DNA of 64,000 bases from an uncultured Blautia sp. (GCA_937900135.1 CALCDJ010000068.1:62001-126000); one strand, 5' to 3'; numbered from the stretch's first letter, positions 26,617 to 36,471 are shown. Notes: generated by a model not told the origin, from the sequence alone. A program made the numbers and translations.

Positions 26617-27984
26617 TCAGGAAATTACCATTTCTTCTCTTTTTTTCAGGTGGCGGTCAATGATCAGAAGGAATACCACGGTAGAAACCACAGAACTTAC
26701 CAGGTCTGCCAGGGGCTCTGCGTAAAAAGCAGTGGATGCCTGATAAAAGGCCGGCAGAAGAATGGTTCCTGCCACATACAGAGATTTACGGAGTATGGAC
26801 AGAGAAAGAGCTGTTTTGGTACGTTCCAGAGCTGTCAGCGCATCCACAAATACGAACTGAAAGCTTAAAGGAATGATCATCATAGTAAAAACACGGATGC
26901 CCCAGATGGAAAAATCTATGTATTCCTGATTGGAGGTAAACAAAAGAACGAATACCTTTGGAAGAAAGCGGGAAAGAATAAACATCAGTGTGGTAAAGGA
27001 CAGCATAAGTACAAGGTTGGTACGAATGGTTTTCTTTACCCGGGCGGTTTCCTTGGCTCCGTAGTTAAAACTGATGATTGCCTGGGTTCCTCCGCTGATT
27101 CCAATCATGGGAGAAGTAATCAGAAGCAGATAGCTTTGTACAATGGTGGCGCAGGTAATGAGCATATCTCCCTGAGAAGGGCCGCCGTATTTTTGCAGAA
27201 CCGTATTCATGGCAATAAGAAGAATACTGTCAGTGGCAAGGATCAGGAAAGGAGAAAGCCCCAGATATAAAATGCGCATCATCAGCTTTTTGTCGTAATT
27301 TCCAAAAGTAATAGGGACATGTACCTTTTTTCCAAAAAGAAAAAACAGGGCAAAGGTACAGGAGGCCATCTGGGAAAGAACCGTTGCAACAGCGGCTCCA
27401 GCCACATCCATATGGAAGCCGAAAATAAAAATAGGGTCCAGGATAATGTTGGAGATCGCCCCAATGAGGACTGTGGCCATACCTGCCATAGGAAATCCCT
27501 GACAGTTAATGAAGTAATTCAGTCCTGCTGCCATTAAGGCGAAAAAGGTGCCGACCGTATAGATGGTCATATAGGTATTGGCATAGGAAAAGGTCGTGGC
27601 GCTTGCGCCAAACCACATCAAAAGCCTGTCTTTCAAAAGAAGAAATACAATGGTCAGTACAACAGAAAAACAGGACAGCATCAAAAAGGAATTGGAAAGG
27701 ATTTGCTTTGCCTTTGGCAGATTTTTTTCTCCGAGACGAATGCCAAGAAGAATAGAGCCGCCCAGACCCACCAGTGTCCCGAAAGAGGACAGTAAAGTAA
27801 CAATGGGACCGCAGACGCCAACTCCAGCCAGCGCAAGAGCGCCGATTTTTGGAATATGCCCAATGTACATACGGTCAATGATGCTGTACAAAACATTGAC
27901 AAACTGAGCGATCATTGCCGGAATGGCAAGGCGAAATACAAGAGAAGTAATGGAATCCTTCCCCAAATCTGTAGAAACTTTCAT
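26617..27984 (-). CDS. MATE family efflux transporter
   Basis: Cation-coupled multidrug/toxin exporter of 455 residues with twelve predicted helices. The first helix region (SLVFRLAIPAMIAQFVNVLY) followed by DRMYIGHI is the classic MATE start, and the internal repeat appears again with GISGGTQAIISFNYGAK in the second half. The sequence is of the DinF/NorM-like clostridial type. Substrate unknown. It is monocistronic, reads toward the suf terminator and has a GGGGGAA site before ATG. Confidence 0.9.
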   Translation of the reverse strand: MKVSTDLGKDSITSLVFRLAIPAMIAQFVNVLYSIIDRMYIGHIPKIGALALAGVGVCGPIVTLLSSFGTLVGLGGSILLGIRLGEKNLPKAKQILSNSFLMLSCFSVVLTIVFLLLKDRLLMWFGASATTFSYANTYMTIYTVGTFFALMAAGLNYFINCQGFPMAGMATVLIGAISNIILDPIFIFGFHMDVAGAAVATVLSQMASCTFALFFLFGKKVHVPITFGNYDKKLMMRILYLGLSPFLILATDSILLIAMNTVLQKYGGPSQGDMLITCATIVQSYLLLITSPMIGISGGTQAIISFNYGAKETARVKKTIRTNLVLMLSFTTLMFILSRFLPKVFVLLFTSNQEYIDFSIWGIRVFTMMIIPLSFQFVFVDALTALERTKTALSLSILRKSLYVAGTILLPAFYQASTAFYAEPLADLVSSVVSTVVFLLIIDRHLKKREEMVIS

Positions 27985-28086
27985 GATTGATTTCCCCCGT
28001 CAAGTAAAAATTCACAACGGCTATACTATAGCAGATTTTGTCAGGTAATTCAATGAAGATTAAGAAAAATATATCAGGAAGTTGCC

Positions 28087-28115
28087 TTGATATCATATTA
28101 CAGAAAGGGTATAAT
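28087..28115 (+). promoter_or_regulatory. Promoter of larE-cupin
   Basis: TTGATA (28087-28092), 17-base spacer, TATAAT (28110-28115), 36 bases before larE. Confidence 0.65.
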
Positions 28116-28150
28116 GAAAGATACTTTTAGGAAAGAAAACAGGAGATAGA

Positions 28151-28987
28151 ATGTCTGATTTAAAGCATACAAAGAAAAAAAGAAAACAGCTGGAAGTGCT
28201 TTTACAGAAACTTACCCAGGAGGATGTCTGTGTGGCTTATTCCGGGGGTGTGGATTCCAGCCTTCTTCTTGTGATGACCTGGGAAGAGGCCCAAAAAAAC
28301 AATACCCAGGTTTATGCCCTTACCATGGATACGGTGCTCCATCCCAAGGCGGATTTGGAAATTGCCAGAACCGTACTTGCCAGAACCGGTGCAATGCATA
28401 AGATTCTTACATTAAATGAACTGGCAGTCCCGGAAATCAAGAACAACCCTGCAGACCGGTGTTACCGCTGCAAGAAGGAACTGTACAGACGAATGCTTCA
28501 ATTTGCCGAAGAAAAAGGCATTTCCAGGCTTCTGGAAGGCAGCAATGAAGATGATCTCCACGTATACCGCCCTGGTTTGCGGGCCATTGGAGAACTGGGG
28601 GTGAGAAGTCCTCTGGCAGAGATGGGACTGACCAAGGAAGAAGTGCGCTTTCTCGCAAAGGATTATGGGATTCCTGTGGCAGATCGTCCGTCCAGTCCCT
28701 GTCTCGCCACCCGGCTTCCTTATGGAACAGAGATTGATCTGGAACTTCTTCGCCGTATTGATGAGGCAGAGGAGTTTTTGCGAAAGCTTTCATTTTATAA
28801 TGTACGGGTTCGGGTGCACAGGGATATCGCGCGACTGGAAATAGATACGGAAGAATTTCCACAGTTGTTAAAAGAGAGAGAAAGGATCATCAGAAAACTA
28901 AAGGAATTGGGATTTCCTTATGTTACTCTGGATCTGGAAGGCTTCCGAAGCGGAAGTATGGATATACACATTGAGAAACAGGATTGA
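28151..28987 (+). CDS. larE: LarE-type sacrificial sulfur transferase
   Basis: Makes the dithio form of the nickel-pincer nucleotide, cofactor of lactate racemase LarA and relatives, by adenylating the precursor and donating sulfur from its own Cys. 278 residues: PP-loop SGGVDSS at 31-37, LEGSNEDDLHVYRPGLRA, and Cys184 in SSPCLATRLPYG, the position of the sacrificial Cys in lactobacillar LarE. The CYRCKKELY segment (about residue 103) is common in the family. larA, larB and larC are not in the window. A cupin gene lies 18 bases downstream. Confidence 0.88.
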   Translation: MSDLKHTKKKRKQLEVLLQKLTQEDVCVAYSGGVDSSLLLVMTWEEAQKNNTQVYALTMDTVLHPKADLEIARTVLARTGAMHKILTLNELAVPEIKNNPADRCYRCKKELYRRMLQFAEEKGISRLLEGSNEDDLHVYRPGLRAIGELGVRSPLAEMGLTKEEVRFLAKDYGIPVADRPSSPCLATRLPYGTEIDLELLRRIDEAEEFLRKLSFYNVRVRVHRDIARLEIDTEEFPQLLKERERIIRKLKELGFPYVTLDLEGFRSGSMDIHIEKQD

Positions 28988-29005
28988 AACAGAGGAGGAT
29001 AAACA

Positions 29006-29332
29006 ATGAGAACAGAGACAGTGAAAAATATGTGCGGTGGATTGGGACATACGGTCATTAAGCATGTACTGGAAGGGGAACAGTTGGGAACGAATTGTGG
29101 TCTTTATGCACAGGTGACTCTGGAACCAGGATGTTCTCTCGGATATCACGAACATCATGGAGAAAGTGAAACCTATTATATCCTTTCCGGAGAAGGAATC
29201 TACAGCGATAATGGAAAGCTGCAGCATGTTCATGCAGGGGATGTGACTGTGACCACAAGTGGACAGGGACACGCCCTGACTAATCTTGGACAGGTTCCGT
29301 TGGTTTTTATGGCATTGATACTTCGAGATTAA
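29006..29332 (+). CDS. Cupin domain protein
   Basis: A 108-residue single-domain cupin. Motif 1 is GYHEHHGESETYYILSGEG (His-x-His, Glu and further His positions as metal ligands), and motif 2 is HAGDVTVTTSGQGHALTN. Such small metal-binding beta-barrels may be isomerases, sensors or stress proteins; nothing here settles which. It follows larE with a GAGGAGGA site. A weak stem (GAGCC...AGGCTC, 29344-29368) with T tract follows. Confidence 0.8.
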   Translation: MRTETVKNMCGGLGHTVIKHVLEGEQLGTNCGLYAQVTLEPGCSLGYHEHHGESETYYILSGEGIYSDNGKLQHVHAGDVTVTTSGQGHALTNLGQVPLVFMALILRD

Positions 29333-29427
29333 ACGTATTTGAGCCATAGATATCCCCAGAGGCTCTTTCTTGTTTTGATCTCCCCCAAAAACTGTGGGAA
29401 ATTGTGATTTGGATATTGGTAAATGCC

Positions 29428-29456
29428 TTGAAATTACAGAGATTATGTGATATATA
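29428..29456 (+). promoter_or_regulatory. Promoter of the second pot operon
   Basis: TTGAAA (29428-29433), 17-base spacer, TATATA (29451-29456), about 64 bases before the first gene. Confidence 0.55.
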
Positions 29457-29519
29457 TGTGAGGATATGGCTTTTTTGTCAAAAAATGCAAGAGAAAACAA
29501 TCGATCGGAGGGGAAGAGT

Positions 29520-30593
29520 ATGAGTCATAAACTGATTGATTTAATGAACATCACTAAGACATACGGCACACAGACCGTACTGGATGATCTGAATCTATAT
29601 ATCAGGGAGAATGAGTTTCTTACGCTTTTAGGACCAAGTGGATGTGGTAAGACTACCACATTGCGTATTTTGGGAGGATTTGAAAGTCCGGATTCCGGAC
29701 GGGTGATTTTTGACGGACAGGATATTACCAGTCTTCCTCCAAACAAACGTCAGCTGAATACAGTGTTTCAGAAATATGCGCTGTTTACCCACATGACTAT
29801 CGCAGAAAATATTGCTTTTGGTCTGAAAATAAAAAACAAAAGTAAACAGTATATTCATGACAAAATCAAGTATGCCTTAAAGCTGGTAAATCTGGATGGA
29901 TTTGAGAATCGAATGCCGGAGTCTTTAAGTGGAGGACAGCAGCAGCGAATCGCTATTGCACGTGCAATCGTCAATGAGCCGAAGGTTCTTCTTCTGGATG
30001 AGCCTCTTGGCGCACTGGATTTAAAAATGCGGCAGGACATGCAGTATGAGCTGATTCGTCTGAAAAACGAACTGGGAATTACCTTTATCTATGTAACCCA
30101 TGATCAGGAGGAGGCTCTGACTATGTCAGATACCATCGTGGTTATGAACCAGGGTTATATTCAGCAGATCGGTACGCCGGAGGGAATTTACAATGAACCG
30201 GAAAATGCTTTTGTGGCGGATTTCATTGGGGAAAGTAATATTATTCCAGGTCTGATGCTGGAGGATCGTCTGGTAAAAATTCTCGGTGTGCCTTTCCCCT
30301 GTGTGGATGAAGGCTTTGGACATAACAAACCGGTGGACGTGGTGATCCGACCGGAGGATATTGATCTGTTAAAACCAGGAGAAGGTACCATGGATGGAGT
30401 GGTGACTCATCTGATCTTCAAGGGAGTACACTATGAAATGGAAGTAATGGCAAATAATTACGAATGGCTGGTTCATAGCACAGATATGTTCCCTGTAGGA
30501 ACAGAGATAAGTATCCACGTGGATCCTTTTGATATTCAGATCATGAAAAAACCGGAATCCGAGGACGAGGAGGCTGTGAATATTGAAGAGTAA
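29520..30593 (+). CDS. potA: Polyamine-type ABC transporter ATPase (second system)
   Basis: 357 residues with Walker [10 protein letters not shown], signature [15 protein letters not shown], Walker [13 protein letters not shown] and THDQEEAL, then a TOBE domain ending in an acidic tail. It is clearly a paralogue of the ATPase at 14552 but diverged, so the two systems may differ in substrate. The ATG at 29520 follows GGAGGGGAAG; an upstream in-frame ATG at 29466 is not used. It overlaps the next gene by 11 bases. Confidence 0.93.
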   Translation: MSHKLIDLMNITKTYGTQTVLDDLNLYIRENEFLTLLGPSGCGKTTTLRILGGFESPDSGRVIFDGQDITSLPPNKRQLNTVFQKYALFTHMTIAENIAFGLKIKNKSKQYIHDKIKYALKLVNLDGFENRMPESLSGGQQQRIAIARAIVNEPKVLLLDEPLGALDLKMRQDMQYELIRLKNELGITFIYVTHDQEEALTMSDTIVVMNQGYIQQIGTPEGIYNEPENAFVADFIGESNIIPGLMLEDRLVKILGVPFPCVDEGFGHNKPVDVVIRPEDIDLLKPGEGTMDGVVTHLIFKGVHYEMEVMANNYEWLVHSTDMFPVGTEISIHVDPFDIQIMKKPESEDEEAVNIEE

Positions 30594-31395
30594 GCGTTTA
30601 CTGGCCGGCCCGTATCTGTTTTGGTCCGTGTCCTTTGTGGTGATCCCCCTTCTGGTGATTCTGTATTATGCTTTTACCAATGACGATAGCGCATTTACCT
30701 TTGCCAACCTTTCGGCTATTACCACACCGGAAAATCTGAAAGCATTGGGGATGTCCATTATGCTTTCCTTTTTCAGTACGCTGGTCTGTCTGATTCTGGC
30801 ATATCCTCTGGCCATGATCTTAAGTTCCAGAAATGTGAGCCAGTCCAGCTTTATTGTACTGATTTTTATTCTTCCCATGTGGATGAATTTTTTGCTGCGT
30901 ACCATGGCATGGCAGACTCTTCTGGAAAAAACAGGTGTGATTAACAGCGTCCTGAAATTTTTCCATTTGCCCGGACTGGAAATCATCAATACGCCATATG
31001 CGATTATCCTTGGTATGGTATATAATTTCCTGCCCTTTATGGTACTGCCGATTTACAATGTTCTGATCAAGATTGACAAAGATGTTTTAAATGCGGCCAG
31101 AGATTTGGGCGCCAATCCGGCTCAGACCTTTCTGAAGATCATTCTCCCTCTTAGCGTACCGGGAGTGATCAGCGGGATTACTATGGTATTTGTGCCTGCG
31201 CTTACCACCTTCGTAATCTCAGACCTTTTGGGCGGCGGAAAGATCCTTCTGATTGGAAATGTGATCGAACAGTCCTTTAAACAAAACAGCAACTGGCATG
31301 TGGGAAGCGGACTTTCCCTGGTGCTGATGGTATTTATCATTGCCAGTATGGCGCTGGTTGCCAAATACGATAAAGAAGAGAGCGGGGTATTCTGA
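30583..31395 (+). CDS. potB: Polyamine-type ABC permease, PotB (second system)
   Basis: 270 residues, six helices, coupling motif [17 protein letters not shown]. The only start in reach is a TTG at 30583 with GAGGAGG about 10 bases upstream, inside the end of the ATPase gene. [20 protein letters not shown] is typical of PotB. It shares its last base with the start of the fused permease/binding-protein gene. Confidence 0.92.
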   Translation: MKSKRLLAGPYLFWSVSFVVIPLLVILYYAFTNDDSAFTFANLSAITTPENLKALGMSIMLSFFSTLVCLILAYPLAMILSSRNVSQSSFIVLIFILPMWMNFLLRTMAWQTLLEKTGVINSVLKFFHLPGLEIINTPYAIILGMVYNFLPFMVLPIYNVLIKIDKDVLNAARDLGANPAQTFLKIILPLSVPGVISGITMVFVPALTTFVISDLLGGGKILLIGNVIEQSFKQNSNWHVGSGLSLVLMVFIIASMALVAKYDKEESGVF

Positions 31396-33275
31396 TGCGG
31401 AAATACTTGGAGAAAATATATCTGGCGCTGATCTTTATCCTTCTTTATGCGCCCATTGTGACATTGATCGTTCTTTCCTTTAATAAATCCAAGACCAGAG
31501 CAAAATGGGGCGGATTTACACTGAAATGGTATAAAGAACTGTTTCAGAATGAACAGATCATGAGTGCTTTGTACACGACGCTGTTTCTGGCGGCAGCGGC
31601 AGCGCTGATTGCAACTGTGATTGGAACAGCAGCAGCCATTGCCATTCAGGGCATGAAACAGAAATGGCGTACTCTTTACATGGGATTGACCAATATTCCT
31701 ATGATGAATGCGGAAATCGTTATGGGTATTTCCCTGATGCTGCTTTTTATTGCATTTCGTATGACATTGGGCTTTGGAACCATTCTGATTGCTCATATTA
31801 CCTTTAACATACCATATGTGATCTTAAGTGTAATGCCAAAGCTGCGTCAGACCAGCCGACGGACCTATGAAGCTGCCTTGGACCTTGGGGCCTCTCCATT
31901 TAAGGCTTTTTTCAAGGTGGTATTTCCGGATATTGTTCCAGGTGTATTGTCTGGATTTATGCTGGCCTTTACCATGTCTCTGGATGATTTTGTCATTACC
32001 CACTTTACCAAGGGACCGGGAATCGATACCTTATCTACGAAGATTTACACAGAAGTACGAAAGGGAATCAAACCGGAAATTTATGCCCTTTCCACATTGA
32101 TGTTCGTTACGGTACTGGTACTTTTAATCCTGGTAAATTACGGACCAAAAGAAGAAAAAGAAACCAGCCGGAAGAAAAAAAGAGTCAGACGTCCTTCCAG
32201 AGTGGCAAAAATTCTGGTACGTCGTGTTTTACCGGCAGCCATTGCCATTGTATTTTTAGGCGGTGGAATTTACTATGCTTCTCAGAACCAGGTTATGAAT
32301 AAAGAAAAGCTGGTAGTATATAACTGGGGAGAATATATGGATCCGGAAATCATTACTCTGTTTGAGGAAGAGACTGGCATAGATGTAATCTATGAGGAAT
32401 TTGAAACCAATGAGATTCTATATCCAAAGATCAGTTCCGGGGCCATTGCCTATGATGTGATCTGCCCAAGTGATTACATGATCCAGAGGATGATTGAAAA
32501 TGATCTTCTGTCTGAAATTGATTTTGACAAAATCCCCAATATCAAGAATATTGGAACGCAGTATATGGAACAGTCAAGAGAATTTGACCCGGAAAACAAA
32601 TATTCCGTTCCTTATTGCTGGGGAACTGTGGGAATCCTTTATAATAAAACCATGGTGGATGAACCCATTGACAGCTGGTCTGTTTTGTGGGATGAAAAAT
32701 ATAAGGACAGTATTCTGATGCAGGATTCTGTGAGAGATGCTTTTGCCGTAGCCTTAAAGTATCTTGGATATTCTCTCAATTCCACAGACCTGGATGAGCT
32801 TAATGAAGCAAAGGAGCTTTTGATTCATCAGAAGCCTCTGGTTCAGGCATATGTAGTAGACCAGGTAAGAGATAAGATGATTGGAAATGAGGCAGCCATT
32901 GGAGTAATCTATTCCGGAGAAGCAATTTACACACAAAAAGAGAATCCGGATCTGGAATATGTGATTCCCAAGGAAGGTACCAATATCTGGATCGATTCCT
33001 GGGTAATTCCCAAGAACGCAGAGAACAAGGAAAATGCAGAAAAATTTCTGAATTTCCTGTGCCGGCCGGATATTGCATTGAAAAACTTTGAGTACATTAC
33101 TTACTCCACACCAAATGTAGTAGCAAGAGAACTGATTGAGGATGAGAACATCCGAAACAGCCAGATTGCCTTTCCAGATCTGTCTCAGTATTCAAATCTG
33201 GAAACCTTCCGGTATCTTGGACCAGAGGCGGACAAGATTTATGGAGAACTCTGGAATAAGGTAAAATCCAGATAA
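31395..33275 (+). CDS. Fused PotC permease and PotD binding protein
   Basis: 626 residues in two parts. Residues 1-250 are a PotC permease with coupling motif EAALDLGASPFKAFFKV and DDFVITHFTKGPG. A basic linker (KKKRVRRPSR, about 260-270) leads to an extra helix (VLPAAIAIVFLGGGIYYA, about 278-295), which puts residues 300-626 outside. That part is a complete PotD: KLVVYNWGEYMDPEI, then SPDYM-like PSDYMIQRM and IPYCWGTVGILYN-like VPYCWGTVGILYNK. The binding protein is thus tethered to its own permease. The reading frame is continuous, so this is not a sequencing join. Fusions of this type are known in Lachnospiraceae. Confidence 0.93.
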   Translation: MRKYLEKIYLALIFILLYAPIVTLIVLSFNKSKTRAKWGGFTLKWYKELFQNEQIMSALYTTLFLAAAAALIATVIGTAAAIAIQGMKQKWRTLYMGLTNIPMMNAEIVMGISLMLLFIAFRMTLGFGTILIAHITFNIPYVILSVMPKLRQTSRRTYEAALDLGASPFKAFFKVVFPDIVPGVLSGFMLAFTMSLDDFVITHFTKGPGIDTLSTKIYTEVRKGIKPEIYALSTLMFVTVLVLLILVNYGPKEEKETSRKKKRVRRPSRVAKILVRRVLPAAIAIVFLGGGIYYASQNQVMNKEKLVVYNWGEYMDPEIITLFEEETGIDVIYEEFETNEILYPKISSGAIAYDVICPSDYMIQRMIENDLLSEIDFDKIPNIKNIGTQYMEQSREFDPENKYSVPYCWGTVGILYNKTMVDEPIDSWSVLWDEKYKDSILMQDSVRDAFAVALKYLGYSLNSTDLDELNEAKELLIHQKPLVQAYVVDQVRDKMIGNEAAIGVIYSGEAIYTQKENPDLEYVIPKEGTNIWIDSWVIPKNAENKENAEKFLNFLCRPDIALKNFEYITYSTPNVVARELIEDENIRNSQIAFPDLSQYSNLETFRYLGPEADKIYGELWNKVKSR

Positions 33276-33320
33276 AGACGTTGAAGCAAATGAAAACATA
33301 TGGACAGAGAGGAAGGAAAA

Positions 33321-34256
33321 ATGGAAATAATTTTACAGATCCTGCTTTTGATCCTTGGTTTTGGACTTTTGGTAAAAGGGGCAGACTGGTTCGTGGATGG
33401 AGCGGCAGGAGTAGCTGAGAAATTTGGAATTCCACAGTTGGTCATTGGTCTGACCATTGTGGCAATGGGAACCAGCGCGCCGGAAGCGGCAGTAAGTATT
33501 ACGGCTGCATTAAAGGGAAACGCAGGGATCACCATTGGAAATATTGTGGGAAGTAACATTTTAAATGTATTGATCATTCTGGGACTTTCTGCGGTGATCG
33601 TTCCCATTGCTGTTGCAAAATCCACGGTAAAAGTAGAAATGCCGTATATGATCCTCATTACTTTTTTGCTTTTGGGACTTGGAATCAGCGGAAATGAAAT
33701 CAGACTTTGGGAGGGTGTCATCCTCTGGGTGGCATTTCTGGCTTACCTTGGTTATCTGTTCTGGATGGTAAAAAAAGATAAAAATCAGCAGGAAGAAGAA
33801 AAGAAGAAAGAAGAGTCCATATGGAAGCTGCTGATTATGGTGATCATAGGAATTGTATGTATTATGCTGGGCAGTGATTTTGCAGTAGATGCAGCGACTG
33901 TGATTGCAAAGGAAGTGGGTATGAGCGAACGCCTCATTGGTCTGACTATTGTGGCGCTGGGCACCTCTCTTCCGGAACTGGTTACCTCTGTATCTGCAGC
34001 AATGAAGGGAAAGGCGGATATTGCAATCGGAAATATTGTGGGAAGCAATATCTTCAATATCCTGTTTGTGGTAGGTACCACAGCGCTGATCACACCGGTG
34101 GCATTTGAGTCGAAATTTATAATAGATACTATTATTTCAGCAGCAGCAGGAATCCTTTTGTGGCTGTGTGTATTCCGGGATCGGAAGCTTTCCAGAGCCG
34201 GAGGCGCTATTATGCTTGTTGGGTATGCAGCTTATTTTGTTTATATTATGAGATAA
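33321..34256 (+). CDS. Calcium/sodium antiporter (CaxA/YrbG family)
   Basis: 311-residue membrane exchanger with the duplicated alpha repeats of the Ca2+/cation antiporter superfamily: GTSAPEAAVSITAALKG with GNIVGSNILN in the first half and GTSLPELVTSVSAAMKG with GNIVGSNIFN in the second. A charged cytoplasmic loop (KKDKNQQEEEKKKEE) separates the halves. The ATG at 33321 has AGGAAGG five bases ahead; the ATG at 33300 in frame is possible but has a poorer site. Probably its own unit, closed by a hairpin. Confidence 0.9.
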   Translation: MEIILQILLLILGFGLLVKGADWFVDGAAGVAEKFGIPQLVIGLTIVAMGTSAPEAAVSITAALKGNAGITIGNIVGSNILNVLIILGLSAVIVPIAVAKSTVKVEMPYMILITFLLLGLGISGNEIRLWEGVILWVAFLAYLGYLFWMVKKDKNQQEEEKKKEESIWKLLIMVIIGIVCIMLGSDFAVDAATVIAKEVGMSERLIGLTIVALGTSLPELVTSVSAAMKGKADIAIGNIVGSNIFNILFVVGTTALITPVAFESKFIIDTIISAAAGILLWLCVFRDRKLSRAGGAIMLVGYAAYFVYIMR

Positions 34257-34258
34257 TG

Positions 34259-34300
34259 AATGGGTCAAACTGCAGTTTCTGTGGTTTGGCCCATTCTTTT
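34259..34300 (+). terminator. Terminator after the antiporter gene
   Basis: AATGGGTCAAAC and GTTTGGCCCATT pair over 12 positions (one G-U), followed by CTTTT. Confidence 0.8.
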
Positions 34301-34322
34301 ATCAAAAGGAAACAAGGTCAGA

Positions 34323-34772
34323 TTAATGAAAGAGCTTTCGGATCTGTTTCTTATCGATTTCTGTGATTCTCTTCAAGGGGATTCCGGCAGCGGCAAAGGC
34401 TTTGTTTTTCAGATGATCCCGCTTCCTGGCATCTCTGGTCTCGTGGGTGCTGTCATCCAGTTCAATGACAAAAAGTACGCGAAGATCATGGTCACACACG
34501 ACAAAGTCCACATGCTTCTGAGCAATCATATGGAAATACTTCATGTAGTGTCTTTGATCGGTAACAGAGAGCAGATCTTTGACTCCCACCTTAGGACAGA
34601 TGAGATAGTGGTACTCATCTGCCACTTCTCGTAAGAGAAGATAAAAACGATATTCTCTTTTGGTGAGGATATGCCTGGCTGCATAGGGATAGTAATTCTT
34701 CCTTCGGTATAAAAGAAAGAGCAGTATAAGAAAAAGAAGCACAATGCAGGGAATCAGCCAAAGGTGTTTCAT
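34323..34772 (-). CDS. Membrane-anchored DUF2726 protein
   Basis: 149 residues: an N-terminal helix (HLWLIPCIVLLFLILLFLLY) followed by a DUF2726 domain with LTKREYRFYLLLREVA and the nuclease-like core DFVVCDHDLRVLFVIELDD...KRDHLKNKAFAAAGIPL. The Asp/Glu pattern resembles a PD-(D/E)XK or Vsr-like fold, but activity is unproven. The ATG at 34772 follows CAGGAGG. The 44 codons upstream in the open frame are not counted as coding. Confidence 0.8.
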   Translation of the reverse strand: MKHLWLIPCIVLLFLILLFLLYRRKNYYPYAARHILTKREYRFYLLLREVADEYHYLICPKVGVKDLLSVTDQRHYMKYFHMIAQKHVDFVVCDHDLRVLFVIELDDSTHETRDARKRDHLKNKAFAAAGIPLKRITEIDKKQIRKLFH

Positions 34773-34856
34773 CGGTAGTACCTCCTGAAATAAAAATCGA
34801 ACATACATTCTTTTTTTCTTTATTTTAAAGGATTTTATGGGAAAATGCAAGCAAAA

Positions 34857-34893
34857 AAACAGGGAAGCGTGAATCCAAACGCTTCCCTGTTTC
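34857..34893 (-). terminator. Terminator of the minus-strand ABC transporter
   Basis: AACAGGGAAGCG and CGCTTCCCTGTT form a 12-pair stem; on the minus strand it is followed by TTTTTTT. Confidence 0.85.
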
Positions 34894-34913
34894 GTTATAT
34901 CCAATAAAGAGGT

Positions 34914-35711
34914 TTACTTTCTCTTCAAATAATGCTTTTCCAGAAGATTCAGGATGTGATATAGGATCATGGCAATGACGCACAGGATGCAGATGGACAT
35001 TAAAACCCAGGTGAGCTTAAAGGTCTGACTTCCATAGATGATCAGGTATCCCAATCCCTGACGGGCGCCGATAAATTCTCCAATAATGACCCCTACCAGG
35101 CAAAGACCGATGTTTACCTTCATTACACTTAAAATCAGGGGTATGGAGGAGGGAAGTACAATTTTAAACAGTTCGTCTCTTCGGGTACCTCCCAAAGTGG
35201 CAATGAGTTTCCTTTTTTCCGGATCAGCCTCCAGAAATCCTGTATACAGATTCATGATGGAACCAAAGATTGCCACAGACATACCGGCAACCACAATGGT
35301 ACGGACATTTGCTCCCAGCCAGACAATCAGCAGGGGAGCAAGGGCAGATTTAGGAAGGCTGTTAAGGACCACAAGATAGGGTTCCAGAATTTTGGAAAGT
35401 CTGGGAAAATACCATAACAGGACGGCGGTGCCAATCCCAAAAAGAACCACCAGGCAAAAGCTCAGCAGAGTTTCTCCCAGAGTGATTCCAATGTGGGTGA
35501 AGAGAGACTGAGCCTGGGTCATCTGGATAAAGGCGGTTAGGATCTGCCCGGGACTGCTGAAAATAAAAGAATCGATCCAGCCCAGCCTGGCAGATAATTC
35601 CCAGAGCCCCAGAAAGACCAGGAAGATCAGGATACGTACCAGAGTAATCCACTGCTTTTCCCGCTTTCTGTGAAGCAGATAAGCTTTTTGTTCTGCAGAG
35701 TATTCAGTCAT
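34914..35711 (-). CDS. SsuC/TauC/ThiX-type ABC permease
   Basis: 265 residues with six helices in the BPD_transp_1 family that serves nitrate, sulfonate, taurine and thiamine-precursor importers. GLWELSARLGWIDSFIFSSPGQIL at the N-terminus and the coupling segment ATLGGTRRDELFKIVLPSS identify it. Start at 35711 lies inside the end of the ATPase gene (8-base overlap), so the two are coupled. No periplasmic-type binding protein is encoded next to it, so the ligand is unknown. Confidence 0.88.
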   Translation of the reverse strand: MTEYSAEQKAYLLHRKREKQWITLVRILIFLVFLGLWELSARLGWIDSFIFSSPGQILTAFIQMTQAQSLFTHIGITLGETLLSFCLVVLFGIGTAVLLWYFPRLSKILEPYLVVLNSLPKSALAPLLIVWLGANVRTIVVAGMSVAIFGSIMNLYTGFLEADPEKRKLIATLGGTRRDELFKIVLPSSIPLILSVMKVNIGLCLVGVIIGEFIGARQGLGYLIIYGSQTFKLTWVLMSICILCVIAMILYHILNLLEKHYLKRK

Positions 35712-36471
35712 CTTGATGCAGCTCCTTCCATATAGATTGAAAATAGGATTTGAATTCCGGCTCATTCCTGGAGGAAAGGGGTGTTCTGGTTTTGGCTTTG
35801 AAAAGAATGGGAACTTCTTTTTTTAAGGTGGCGGGACGGGCGGAAAGGACCAGTACGCGGTCTGCCATACTGATGGCCTCGGAAATATCATGGGTGACAA
35901 GGATGGCTGGCTTGTGTTCTTTTTTCAGAATCCGGCCGATATCGTCACTGACATCCAGGCGTGTCTGATAATCCAGGGCAGAAAAGGGCTCATCCAGAAG
36001 GAGAAGGTCAGGCTTTAGCGCCAGTGTGCGAATCAGGGCAGCTCTTTGTCGCATGCCGCCGGATAACTGAGATGGACGGGCGTCACGGAATTTGTCCAAT
36101 CCGTAAGTGATAAGCAATTCGTCGATGAGGGCAAGCTTCTGGGGAGTAAGTTCTTTGCGGATTTCCAGACCAAGGATAACATTTCGGTAGATGCTTCTCC
36201 ATTCCAGCAGATGATCCTTCTGAAGCATATAGCCGATACGGGAATTTCCGGCAACAACAGGACTTCCATCCATAAGGATGGAACCGCTGCTGGGGGTTAA
36301 AAGTCCGCAGATCAGGTTTAAAAGTGTGGATTTTCCACATCCGGATGGACCGACGACAGCAAGAAATTCGCCGGGCATCAGTTGAAACGATATATGAGAA
36401 AGGGCAGACGTTTCCCCTATAGGGGTATGGTAAACGAGAGAAACATCCCTGACTTCCAAAAGTGGTTTCAT
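35704..36471 (-). CDS. SsuB/TauB-type ABC ATPase
   Basis: 255 residues with Walker A GPSGCGKST, signature QLSGGMRQRAALIRTLA, Walker B LLLLDEPFSALD and switch His VTHDISEAI. Closest in style to aliphatic sulfonate, nitrate or HMP-thiamine importers. The ATG at 36471 has ATGGAGGTAA ahead; the 29 in-frame codons upstream are rejected. First gene of a two-gene unit divergent from the flippase-like gene. Confidence 0.9.
   Translation of the reverse strand: MKPLLEVRDVSLVYHTPIGETSALSHISFQLMPGEFLAVVGPSGCGKSTLLNLICGLLTPSSGSILMDGSPVVAGNSRIGYMLQKDHLLEWRSIYRNVILGLEIRKELTPQKLALIDELLITYGLDKFRDARPSQLSGGMRQRAALIRTLALKPDLLLLDEPFSALDYQTRLDVSDDIGRILKKEHKPAILVTHDISEAISMADRVLVLSARPATLKKEVPILFKAKTRTPLSSRNEPEFKSYFQSIWKELHQDD

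Noticed and set aside
29466..29519. Longer N-terminus for the second PotA
   Set aside because: The ribosome site GGAGGGGAAG lies directly before the ATG at 29520 and homology begins there.
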